This document shows, piece by piece, positions 49,401-59,300 of a stretch of 64,000 bases of DNA. The position numbers and the translations under genes were made by a program. The stretch's first letter is position 1. Each line of letters opens with the position of its first letter. The notes under the pieces were generated by a model that worked only from the letters and a program-made list of their open reading frames with translations, was not told the origin of the DNA and made no database searches. The stretch comes from Schistosoma haematobium (lineage: Eukaryota > Platyhelminthes > Trematoda > Strigeidida > Schistosomatidae): NCBI RefSeq assembly GCF_000699445.3, contig NC_067196.1, forward strand, positions 30,152,616-30,216,615. Direction: 5' to 3'.

Positions 49401-51698
49401 TAAATGGGACTGATTCGTGTAGACTATAACAGTCGTGTTTGCACAGTTCATAAAATTCAGTCGAAGTTTCAATTTTTTCAATAATAATTAAATTGATTTC
49501 AACTCTTATCCTTATTTATTTTCAGTACCTCATCGGTTAGCCGTTGCTATTGCTTTAATTGCATCAGCTCTTATTGGTATACCTTCAGCAATCTATCTTG
49601 ACTTTTTAACAAATCAAGTAAGTACGTGTATTGTTTGTGCGAAAAAATATACTAAATAGTAATTAATTTCAAGAGATGATACCTGAAAATCTAGCGCGAT
49701 GCCATGATTAGTGGAGTCATACTATGCCTAGTAGGAGGCGATGGAACATGGTTGTACAATAATGCGAATCAATTTAATTTAAATATATAAAACACTAGTT
49801 TCCGGTTCATTGGTCTAAAGTAAAAGCTCCCACCTTAATATTATGAGTGAACTTCTGGAGATTTTCATACTAGAACTAAATAGCTGTCTAGTGCTTTATG
49901 TTTTCTAATGATTGTCTAATTCCCTGGTGCATACTAAAGAAAAAGTAGTTTTAAACTAACCACAAATCCTTTACATTTCAAAATTTAATTTCATTTTTCT
50001 TATAATTTAGGATAATACATGGGGATATGGACTTGTAATTTCTGGATTTTTATTTTGTCTATTAGTTATTGTTTATGGTCCAAATCGTTATCGACGTGTT
50101 CTTATTAATGAATTTGGTATAAATGATTGTCATTTATCAATTTTTTGGGTTCCACTTATAGCGTAAGTTACTTTACTGCACAAGTAACACTTTATAAAAT
50201 TATTAATGCCAGCTTTAACTTCTATTATGGACAATACAGCCAATAGTCTACATAGTTTACTTAAATATATATTTGTCAAAATGATGTATATGCGTCAGTC
50301 AGTCAGTCAGACAATTACATGACTGCATCCATTACAAATGGCTTGTCATATTAACTTTTATCAGTACTCACATAGCCGTGTATTTATTACATTAATGTAA
50401 TACACATATCTAGCAGTGAAAATGTTTTATTTATCAGCTTTTTATTATCAAACATCTAGGCTACTTATTTTCTAATGCAGCATATATTTCAACAATGTTT
50501 CCAGTTATCTAATTGATTTAAGTGGATAGTTATGACTGTTAACTGCATCTTTCACGTAATTTGATAATAATAATAATCATAATAATAAGAACATAAGCAC
50601 ATAATATCTCATGTTTTACTGCGTTGACAATCTAAGCTTATTCAAATAAACTTATGGTTTTACTGCATGAATTCAGGTTTACTAATCTATATAAACATTA
50701 TATGCAAAGATGGATAGTGGCCAGCAATGGAATACAGGACGCGCGCTTCGTCCTATTTGGGACTCGTCAGCTGGACGTACCTGAATCTCAGAGTTGGTTT
50801 TCACTCTGGAACTCGCTTCAAACCCCATCACGTTATCCACTTAGCTACTGAGTCCTGATAGACACTTACTCGTGCGATGAGGTGAAGTTTAAATACATTT
50901 GGTATTATTTTCTGCTAGCTACTATCCATTTTTGCTTAGAATGATTATGAATTAAGGTAGTATTCAGGCATAACTCACAGTATACACATGTATCCTTAAG
51001 AGACTGCTCAACTGCAGTCTTAAATATCAATGGGAAGATTCAAGTAAGTAATACTATATAAGCATTGTTAAGAATTTAATTCAGTAAGATAAATGACTTT
51101 CAAATATTCTTTTTTAATTTTCCTTGACATTAAATTCAAGGTAATGAGTATTTTCGATGCTTTCAAACAAATATTATAGACATATCTTGAAAGATTTTAG
51201 AATCCATTACATCTTACATAGATTACATATATTCTATAGAATATAAATTTAAATGATTAGAATAACCATAGAGTAATTTTAATATTGCGTCCATTAAATA
51301 GATTTTATTTGATGGTATGTTTGAAAGAGATTTTGTCACTGATCAAAATTATCTGAAGTATTATTGAAGCTCAAAATGTGATAGACAGTTGTTTTATTTT
51401 ATTTTGATATTACTCAACAATCCTCACTTATGAATGCGCATAAGATTTACCAAGATGTTTGCCATCCATCATAGTTACATCATAGAATAAACTTGTGTTT
51501 TTATGTGCTAAGTTTGAAGCGGTTACGAGTTCACTTAGACTGCGAACGGAAACAAATACTCGGTGACCGAAACCAATAAGCTACCTATTCGATGCGTCCC
51601 AGCCCCTCTAACTAGAGGAAGACGTCCGAACTTGGAATGGGAAAGTATATTCCGCAAACAGCCAGAAGCGGGCGATAACAACAAACACAAATCAAAAC

Positions 51699-51742
<44 letters not shown>

Positions 51743-52908
51743 CATAAAACCGTCATTTACAAACCAATTTAATCTAAGAATATACTTGACTAGTGCGTTA
51801 ATGGATATGTTTTTAGTGATTCAGTATGTGTATGATAAGAAAAGTTCCCTTTTGTAAAACTCAATAACTGGTTTGTAAACTCATTATGTTCTTGCTTTGA
51901 ACTTATCAGGTCTCGTTTATTCAAAAACGTATGTTTTTTTTCTAGATTTTTAGTCCCCTTACAATCAGTTGTACTATTAGGCTGGTGGATGTATGAATCC
52001 ATAACTACCGATCCAAATTGGTATCATCTAAACTGGACATCACTGTTAACAACATTGTTAGAAGTATGTCAACCGAGTATGAGTATTTTGTGTTTATACA
52101 TTACTGAGTTTTCTCGAATGATGAGGTGATATAATGTTTTCAAAAATTTGTTTATAAATATTCATGAAAATAATCCAGTCATTAATTTCGCAAATACTAA
52201 AACTTACTATTCACTATCAACTGAGAAGAGGCAAAATTCAAATGGTGCTTTTTTGTTTGTCTCAATGTCAGTTGATTGAGAATTATGCTACCTTAGAACT
52301 ACATTTCTAAGCCTTTCTTAGTATATAGAAACAGCTAGCAAGATAATTTGTTCTCGACTCCGTTATGATAATAACAATCAAATAGACGTCCTGCTTGTAT
52401 ATATATAGAAGAATCCAAACCAGTTGTCTCGTAATAAATATACTCTTAAATGCAAATACGCGTTTTAGATTTTCTTTTGAAAGTATGCTAAATGTATATA
52501 CTATTTATAGACTCTGAATCAGTTGATTGCTTGTTCAGTTAAGCAAAATTGTCCGACTCCAACTACTTCAACCAAGATTTCACATAATGACTTGAATAAT
52601 AGGCATCAAACTTTACAGTGAAGATTACAAGTAAATTTTGTTAAAAGAATTTTTTCACATATCAATGTATCCTATCTTTGGTTTAAAATCTTTTGTTTCA
52701 GTGGTTCGTCGCCGTGATTGGCCTATTAATTTTAAACTGGATACTTTATCGAACAAATATACTCAGTAAAGCTTTAAATAAAGCTCATGGTTGTGATCCG
52801 TATAATCCAGCAACTTATGAAAATACAGACGAACAAATGGAAAATACTAGTATTAACAATAAAGAATTTAATAATATTGATGGTAGCACTATTTGTACTC
52901 GGTTATAA
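34424..52908 (+). CDS. SLC6-family sodium-coupled transporter, complete 12-exon gene
   Basis: Exons: 34424-34519, 36778-36952, 38837-39020, 42982-43096, 44032-44233, 44832-44994, 47070-47204, 47886-48025, 49526-49617, 50011-50162, 51946-52063, 52702-52908. All have GT-AG introns and every phase matches, giving 592 residues. An in-frame TAA at 34376 precedes the ATG. It is a 12-helix plasma-membrane symporter of the neurotransmitter:sodium symporter fold. TM1 carries GGAVGTGNIWRFP (Asn75-Pro80); TM6 has AAGQNAFDTSSGMG, the unwound substrate/sodium segment; TM7 contributes NNLVSLYAS, where Ser312 (split by an intron) aligns with the chloride-site Ser of animal SLC6 carriers; TM8 has AGISSLLS (sodium site 2). 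The layout looks closer to bacterial-type NSS than to monoamine or GABA carriers: no long glycosylated loop between TM3 and TM4. Substrate unknown. A paralogue lies tail to tail at 53308-63081. Confidence 0.9.
35640..36050 (-). mobile_element. Penelope-like element 3' end in SLC6 intron 1
   Basis: On the - strand, a ~350-base non-coding stretch leads into a PLE-type hammerhead (35692-35645). It matches 45100-45560, where the same layout follows a PLE endonuclease ORF. No coding sequence remains here. Confidence 0.55.
35645..35692 (-). ncRNA. Hammerhead ribozyme, PLE type, intact core
   Basis: - strand: GCAG, CTGATGA, nine-base stem II/loop region (35681-35673), GAAA, an A/T palindrome centred on GAATTC with nine of ten pairs (stem III), T as cleavage-site residue, CTGC pairing with GCAG. 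All core residues are present; stem II is minimal. Antisense to the SLC6 transcript. Confidence 0.7.
38041..38248 (+). pseudogene. Penelope-like element, GIY-YIG endonuclease C-terminal end (SLC6 intron 2)
   Basis: + frame: MIETGQKIDLNSAFVVLY, then GRILRFIEALAIRKFK, a TGA at 38204-38206, and in the same frame TQKCIVLTLNLPW followed by TAA at 38246-38248. This is the terminal segment of PLE endonucleases (H.IDL..A..VLY......R...EALAI...KP.LC.QK....LNLPW). One in-frame stop; the N-terminal part is lost. Confidence 0.6.
39500..40365 (-). pseudogene. Penelope-like element, deleted RT-endonuclease remnant (SLC6 intron 3)
   Basis: On the - strand, in order and in shifting frames: ILYSLAKQQCLPPNVSKEEF (~40235-40175) and IIIIKADKHNAKVV (~40140-40095), matching the N-terminal PLE RT block (LPADKG-type motif); an internal deletion removing most of RT; VRVKERYISYLHIPS near 39800; then SREILTRTKEHLIYTKRP (39710-39660) and ITSAVAVQ, the GIY-YIG domain with its R...R..EH and SA motifs. 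Heavily decayed. Confidence 0.55.
42170..42650 (+). mobile_element. Sm-alpha-type SINE, dimer-like arrangement (SLC6 intron 3)
   Basis: A tail fragment (42180-42254) is followed by the upstream unit (42257-42410), box A (TTAGTCTAGATGTTAAGCG), box B (AGGTTTGAATCCCGCTAGG), a hammerhead (42513-42557) and a second tail (42570-42646) repeating the first at a distance of ~392 bases. The hammerhead core (CTGAGGA, GAAA) and stem III are intact, but stem II (GTAC/TGAC) keeps only two pairs. Sense orientation to SLC6. Confidence 0.7.
45100..45990 (-). pseudogene. Penelope-like element, GIY-YIG endonuclease and 3' end (SLC6 intron 6)
   Basis: - strand frame 45957-45607 (116 codons) includes CVYQFICTSQSTCIGRTDRR and HISEHVPKKL, the GIY-YIG endonuclease core (VYQ for GIY, CIG for YIG, catalytic-type Arg and EH), then FAEVIAIKKHKPELCTQK, the PLE C-terminus. 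The region 45989-45958 continues the Cys-rich segment upstream in another frame, so there is at least one frameshift. About 450 bases downstream lies a dead hammerhead (45150-45105; core CGAATGA). No RT remains. Antisense to SLC6. Confidence 0.65.
50294..50311 (+). repeat. GTCA microsatellite
   Basis: (GTCA)n, about four units, in SLC6 intron 10. Confidence 0.8.
50680..50900 (-). mobile_element. tRNA-like SINE (subtype ii) in SLC6 intron 10
   Basis: - strand: CTCAGTAGCTAAGTGGATAA (box A) and a degenerate box B (GGTTTGAAGCGAG) at ~50865-50805, then a hammerhead (50776-50732). The frame 50654-50851 (+) is a shadow of this repeat. Same subtype as 22000-22210. Confidence 0.7.
50732..50776 (-). 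ncRNA. Hammerhead ribozyme, SINE subtype ii, core intact
   Basis: - strand: GTCCAG, CTGACGA, GTCC, loop CAAATA, GGAC, GAA, then GCGC/GCGT (stem III with no loop; the A15.1-U pair replaced by G-U), C, CTGTAT. Stem II has four pairs; stem I keeps four pairs plus a wobble. Antisense to SLC6. Confidence 0.7.
51545..51740. repeat. Dispersed repeat fragment ending in a TA dinucleotide tract
   Basis: A higher-G+C segment (51545-51697) with open frames on both strands leads into (TA)n at 51700-51739. The + frame (51563-51772) contains GRRPNLEWESIFRKQPEAG, which looks like a schistosome repeat I cannot name. Not a host exon: the SLC6 phases skip it. Confidence 0.5.
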
Positions 52909-53157
52909 GTGAAAACTCAATCTTGGCAAAAAGATATTGATCAGTATAAAGCATTGTATATTCCCCTAATTTGACAATGACTCTACCAATTAAATTGTTT
53001 CTAGTCACATTAACTTAGTTTTTTTCACTACTGGTTATACAATCAACACTTATGAAATGATACTAAAGGATCTAAAGGATCTAATAGGTTCCTTTAAAAA
53101 AAATCCATAACTGTGAGTGAAAAGAAATGTATAAAGTTTATATTCTCTCAACGATAG

Positions 53158-53163
53158 AATAAA
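53158..53163 (+). terminator. Poly(A) signal of the + strand SLC6 gene
   Basis: AATAAA 250 bases after the stop codon, within the 399 bases separating the two convergent SLC6 genes. Confidence 0.6.
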
Positions 53164-53307
53164 GATTTTTTAAGCAGAAATTTCTTTTTAATTTTCTTTA
53201 TAAAAATTGGAAGGCAAGTGTACAAAAACTAGTAACCTTTTTTCAATCTAACAATATTTTTACTTAAAAATATGTACTACTTTTAACTAATGTATCACTA
53301 CAAAAAA

Positions 53308-56300
53308 TCATAAATCAGTGAACGTTTTCAAAAAGTCTAGTTCGTAAGGATTGTTTCCATATGTTTTAGCAACAGGAAATATTGACCACTTTCGCCATAA
53401 TGCAATTACATTAATCCCGATCAATGCAGCTAACAAAATCATCCACTACATTGAATATACATGAGATTTGAAGAAAAAACGATTTTATGAATACATTACT
53501 GATAAATAATACACAGTTGTTAATATCATTTAGTCTGTTGCTTAAAAGAGAGGCTTATGTGCGTTTCAAATATTTAGAATAGAGAATATTCTACATGCTT
53601 ATTCCAGATTTCATACTCGTTGGTACTGACAATAGAAGGCTGGAGGAGGGTGGTTGGATACATCAAGGCACGATATCAGTTCACAAAATAAATGACTGTC
53701 GTTCTGAGCCACGTTGACAGGCAAAAACTGTCTGATTATTGTGATAGCTATAATAATGAACCATTATTGGAAGCTATAGGTAATATGCCTCGTGATCGAC
53801 TGATAGATTCATTCTTTCTTTTCTTCTATATTCTGATGTTCAATATTGTTCCAAACTTTTATTCAACAAACACATCAGGATTTTTTGTCCTGTAGTCTCT
53901 ATCTTCAGTCATTTTTACTATCAATTTTACTATTATTTCAAATACTTTGCAATTCAGCTTGTTTTTTTCGTCAACCGGTATTATTGTGGCATAGTTAATT
54001 TTAACCGATATACATCTGTCTAAGATCATGCTTCGATTATAGGGAACTAGACGAGAGAGATCTCATACCTCTTCGTATATTTCAATGAGTGTTGATTATC
54101 GGGAAATAACTAGAATTATTAAATGCTTTCAATTACTTTAAATCTAGTAAAATGTATCACAATATCTAGTCACTACGACTAATGATCACATTGGGATTTT
54201 ATCGACTTAATTTCATATTTTACTAAACTGTTAACAATAATCATTGTTTTATAAGGAAAACTAAATATCAGTTTTTTTTAAATTCAACAATTCAACAACA
54301 CCAACCAATCAACTCAAACAAATTGTCGATGCCAGATCCATAACTCTAAAATTCTTTGAAAAAAATAGATGTGGAATTAACTAAAACCATTGATAATTTT
54401 CAAGGCTATTATACATAAATTTAATAACTTACTTCAACACACAACGATGTAACAGATTCATACGTGAACATATACCAATGTGGATCACTTGCGATCATAT
54501 CATAAATCCACCAAATAATTAGAATGATTCCTTGTAATGGTACAAGAATACTAATGTTTATCATGAAAAAAAGAATTGATTAATGTTACGTAATTAAAAG
54601 AAATGTATAATTGTGCAATATATAATCAATTTCAGTTGTGAATTAAAGTTTTTACGTTTACATTTTTAAAATAAAAGACATTCAATGTATTATGCATTAA
54701 TTTCAATAGTTGAGATCGTGAGTCAATTGAAGCTAGACCACCGTGGAAAACCTAACTTCAATTGACTCATGATCTCAACTATTGAAATTAATATAATATC
54801 CACAAAAACCCCTTCTGATATTACATATTAGATAATCATATGAATTTAAACAATTTACCATAAAATAATGTATTATAATATATATTGAATTATCGTTTTT
54901 GGGGGAAATGCCGTTTTATGTTCAACTTATCCTCTGTGTGCTCTTTCTGAGTTACTTTTGTACTGAAATTTCTTTTTGTAAAATCCCTATGTTTAGACTT
55001 CGATAATCATAGTGTTATCTGTTAAATGTTTTTAGAATGAAAATATGTTTTGAATTAACTTGGATGTTTACTGTGTACCGATTTTGATGAAATTACTGTG
55101 TTCACAAATTATATTTCAGTCTATGAAATAAGTATAGTAATGTTATGTTTCGAAAATGATAACTAAATGAAAGCCAGTTTACAGCCACAACCATGTTGAC
55201 TGATACCAATTGGTAATAGAAAAACTAGGGGTACATTATTTAGAAAAGGATGATTTCTGAATTACTTTAGAAAGAATCTTTGTGGAAAAGTTGGTTATGG
55301 TGTAAAATACACAAAAGTATATATGAAATGAATAATTAGAGATCTATGGCAGTACTGTAGTGAACAAGAACAGGGGTGGGGACAATCGAATGTATTTAGC
55401 ACAAAATTTACAGACTATCTCAATAAAATCTGAATACCTTATAGTAAATCGTCAATTTGCAGAATATTATTGCATCATATCAAACTGGACTGTTTCTGTT
55501 GCAAACACCAATCCAATGTCTCCCATTCCATTGTTCATGCGTTTTCTTACAAATTCCATTGTTCTCGCTCTTCTTTTCTTGATCTTCCCCTCATCTTCTG
55601 CTGCCATACATTACGTTTTAACTCGCGTCATGTACTACTTATATCTATATAAGTAGCACGCACCACAGTAGTATCGAAATATTTGTTGTAGTCATATTGG
55701 TTTTAATAAGCCCAAGGCTTTTATTAGTACTCAAATAGAGAGTGTATCAATACAGACTAATATGAATGCCAATCTTCAAACTACAGCGCAACCAACTATT
55801 TCCCTAGATAGCACAAACAACGGTGAATTCTCCCTTGGTTTAGGATAAATGTCATTTGAGTTAACACTAAATGAGACTGATAGCTATAAAACTGTTGGAT
55901 CACTACCCTTCTTGAATTAAAATTTTTTTATTATAACACACGTCTTTGGAATTGAAAATTCTCGTCAAAAATTAAAGCTATTCCGTACAGTCGTGCTGCA
56001 AATATGAGAGCTGGTAAATATTCGTTAACTTACACAGTGAATGAGATCACAGAAATGTTTTAATAGATATTCAATGGGAGATTACAATTAGAAAATGTTT
56101 TTGATGGAGTTTTTTTCTCTGAGCTAGATGGTTTGGTCATGGTTATTAGGTGTACCGTTTTTCTTCCACTTTGCTCAGCTATCTCCATCTAATTGGGCAT
56201 TCGATTGGAGGTCTGTATCCTACACTTATTGACAAAACGTGTTGCAAAGACATTCGTGGAGAAAATACAGTCGTTCACGAGTGAAAGCTAGCTTTTTGGC

Positions 56301-59300
56301 GTAATTCTCCCATTTTCAAACAACGTAAAGCTTACTACGCTCATATGATTTTGAGATGGTGGAGAACAAAACTCCATCAAAATTATCCGCCTGAGATACA
56401 AATCTTCTCCACCATCTCAAATAGATGTGCTACTTTTCAACTTGAAGTCTTACAGGGAATATTATCATTTATCTTCAAAAATATGTATTTATATACATAT
56501 ATTAAAAATGTTTGAAATATCCTAACTCCCACTCTTCTATCTTCTATTTATTCATTCAACTAAATCATGTTGAAATAAAGTTGAAAATTGACATTCTGAT
56601 AATTAGGGTCAGTTAAATAATAAAATTTAAATGTATAATGTGAATTCCATGTATGTAAATGATTTTATGGTTATATTACATTCAAAAGTTGATAGTTTTC
56701 AGTGTTTGTGAATATATCATACTCATTAATGTATTTCATTACAAGACGTTAATTAATTGCCATCACAATGAACGTGTTTACAAAAAAATATTACAGTGTA
56801 TAAATTATGTTGTTTTGGGTCATATCTACTGACTGTTACTACCAATATTAATCAAATGTAACTAACGTTATCATAAATATCCATACTTTCGGTAAATTCC
56901 AATCATCTATACCAAATTCATTAACTATATATCGACGATACTTCATTGGTCCGTATCGAATAACTAAACTGGCCATCAGTATACCTGATATTAACAATGC
57001 AATACCCCATACATTATCCTAAAATAATAAAAAAAGAACAAAGTTAAAAGCTAATATCTACAGAAATAATATAAATTACTAACTTACATTTTGAATAAAT
57101 TCTACTTAGCAACAAACATGATTATCTAGCGAAAATTATACAGGGTTAAAACTATTTTAGAAGTCATCTGTTACAGAATTTTTTTCTTTCTGTAAAGATA
57201 AGAAAATGATTTGGATTGCTCAACATTAATAATTCTAGATTTTTTTACAAAGAGTATGCAAAAAACTTAGATACAATGCTCAATTTACAAATCCGATTTA
57301 GGATATTATTTTGAAACTGTTATAGTCTGTCAACTTAATTATCTAAATGGAAAGATTCTGTTGTCATTATGCAAAAAAAAAATCATCAGTCAATGATGCT
57401 AGAAATGTTATTATTTTCGTTTTATACATTCCTCTTCAGATGAAATTATTATCTCTAAACCTATAGGAATCAATAAATTTTTGAAATTCTGATCTGTACT
57501 ATTATGAATTGTTCATGTTTAGATCAGATGAAAGTTAGTCAAAATAACAATTGATTGATCAATGGACGGTGATCAATGTCATGTGTGTCAAGTCCTTCTT
57601 AATTCAGGTCTAATGCTACCGATAAAGTTGCAATGTGACGACTAATCTAGGTGACTAGATTGGAATACTTCTAAAGGATGGGAAAAATTTAAAAAAAAGA
57701 TTATTTTAAGTTAAGATGATAAATAAAAATCAAAGTTTCAGCCCGAAATAAAGATCCACGCTAATGATAATCATTTCGTATTATATATTTATCATTCAGT
57801 CTTTCTTATTTAATTAGAGATTTTGTCTAAATTTCTTAGTATCCTAACTACTTAATCTCATATTCATACATTATTTCACTTATGTTTATATTGCTAAGAA
57901 TGCAGTGAATTATAGAACAAACGTGTAATATAGATATTTTTAAGTATAGTAAACAACATGTAAGTGCTTATATTGACTAATTGTCAAGTTCACCTTTAGA
58001 TATTCGTACCAACAAATTAATCATATACCTGAGAATGTTTCATAATAAAACGTTTGATTATTGATTTTACACTTAAAAGTTATGTAATAATTAATGTAAA
58101 ATTTCATTATAATTACTGCTTACCTGATTTGCTAAAATATTAAGATTTAAAGCTGATGGAAGTCCAACTAATATATTTGCTATTAAAGCGATTGCAACAG
58201 ACTTTCTATGACTAACTATAGAAATAGAAAGTTAGATTCGTATTACTTTATTCAGACAAATATTTCAATTTAAACGGTACATTTAATGTTAAACATATTT
58301 TAAAAAATTGTTCCATATACTTATAGCTTTAATATAACCATATTAATTGAAATAGATTCCATACATTTTAATCTTCATAGAAAAACAGATAAAACAGTTA
58401 TATCACAGGCATATCTGAACACTATTAGTCACAACCGTACAAGAGAATTTCGGGTACTCATTTCCAAGTAAATCTCAAGCCATCTGATTGTTATAGTTTA
58501 AAAAGAAGACGTTTTGTAGAAATCATTTTAATTTATAACACCGTTAGATGTCGGCTCAGTAGTCTAGTGGTTAAGCGCTCGCGCGCGAGACCGACAGGCC
58601 TTGGGTTCGAATCTCGCAGGGGCGGGGTCGTGAGTGCGCATTGCTGAGGAGTCCCATACTAGGACGAAACAGCCTTCCAGCGCCTCCAGGTTTTTCATGG
58701 TGGCCTAGTTTAAATTGACTCATGATCCCAACTATTGAGATTATAAATTACATTTGTCAGAAATTGATTTTACTTAGGGTACATATGTTGACAATAGAAT
58801 TTCAGAAAGCAGGAGAAAAGTTTACTTTTGAATATTAGAAAACTAGTCGATTCTGCTTATTCTTTTGAATAATAGTAATATCTTTTTATATTATACTTCC
58901 ACAACTTATCCGTACAAAACACATAAGGGATTTAAATAAACTAAATTCATTCCATACTTTTTGAAATAATATGAAATTTATTTAAAAGCAATTTTTCAAT
59001 CAGCTTATAATATAACCTTTGATATGATAAATTTGTCTTGACTATTAATGATGAGAAAGCTTATATCATCTTGTAACGTTAATTTAGTGACTGGTAAATT
59101 TATATATACTATAAGATATTAACTATATTGGGATATCTTTCATTTAGAAAGTGACTAAATGACATATTCAACCTGGATTTCGAAGCATATAGTTCAATAA
59201 CTAGATAATATCTAAAACACAGAAATACACACCTGATAGTCATTAAGGCTTGATCATAAATACCACTCTGTCGTTTACGAACGTAGGTCATGGTAGCCTA

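Noticed and set aside
51563..51772. 69-codon + frame as an SLC6 exon
   Set aside because: Exons 10 and 11 join in phase without it, and the frame runs into a TA microsatellite.
58545..58620. Functional tRNA gene
   Set aside because: It has box A and box B but cannot be folded into a full cloverleaf and is the head of a dispersed SINE.
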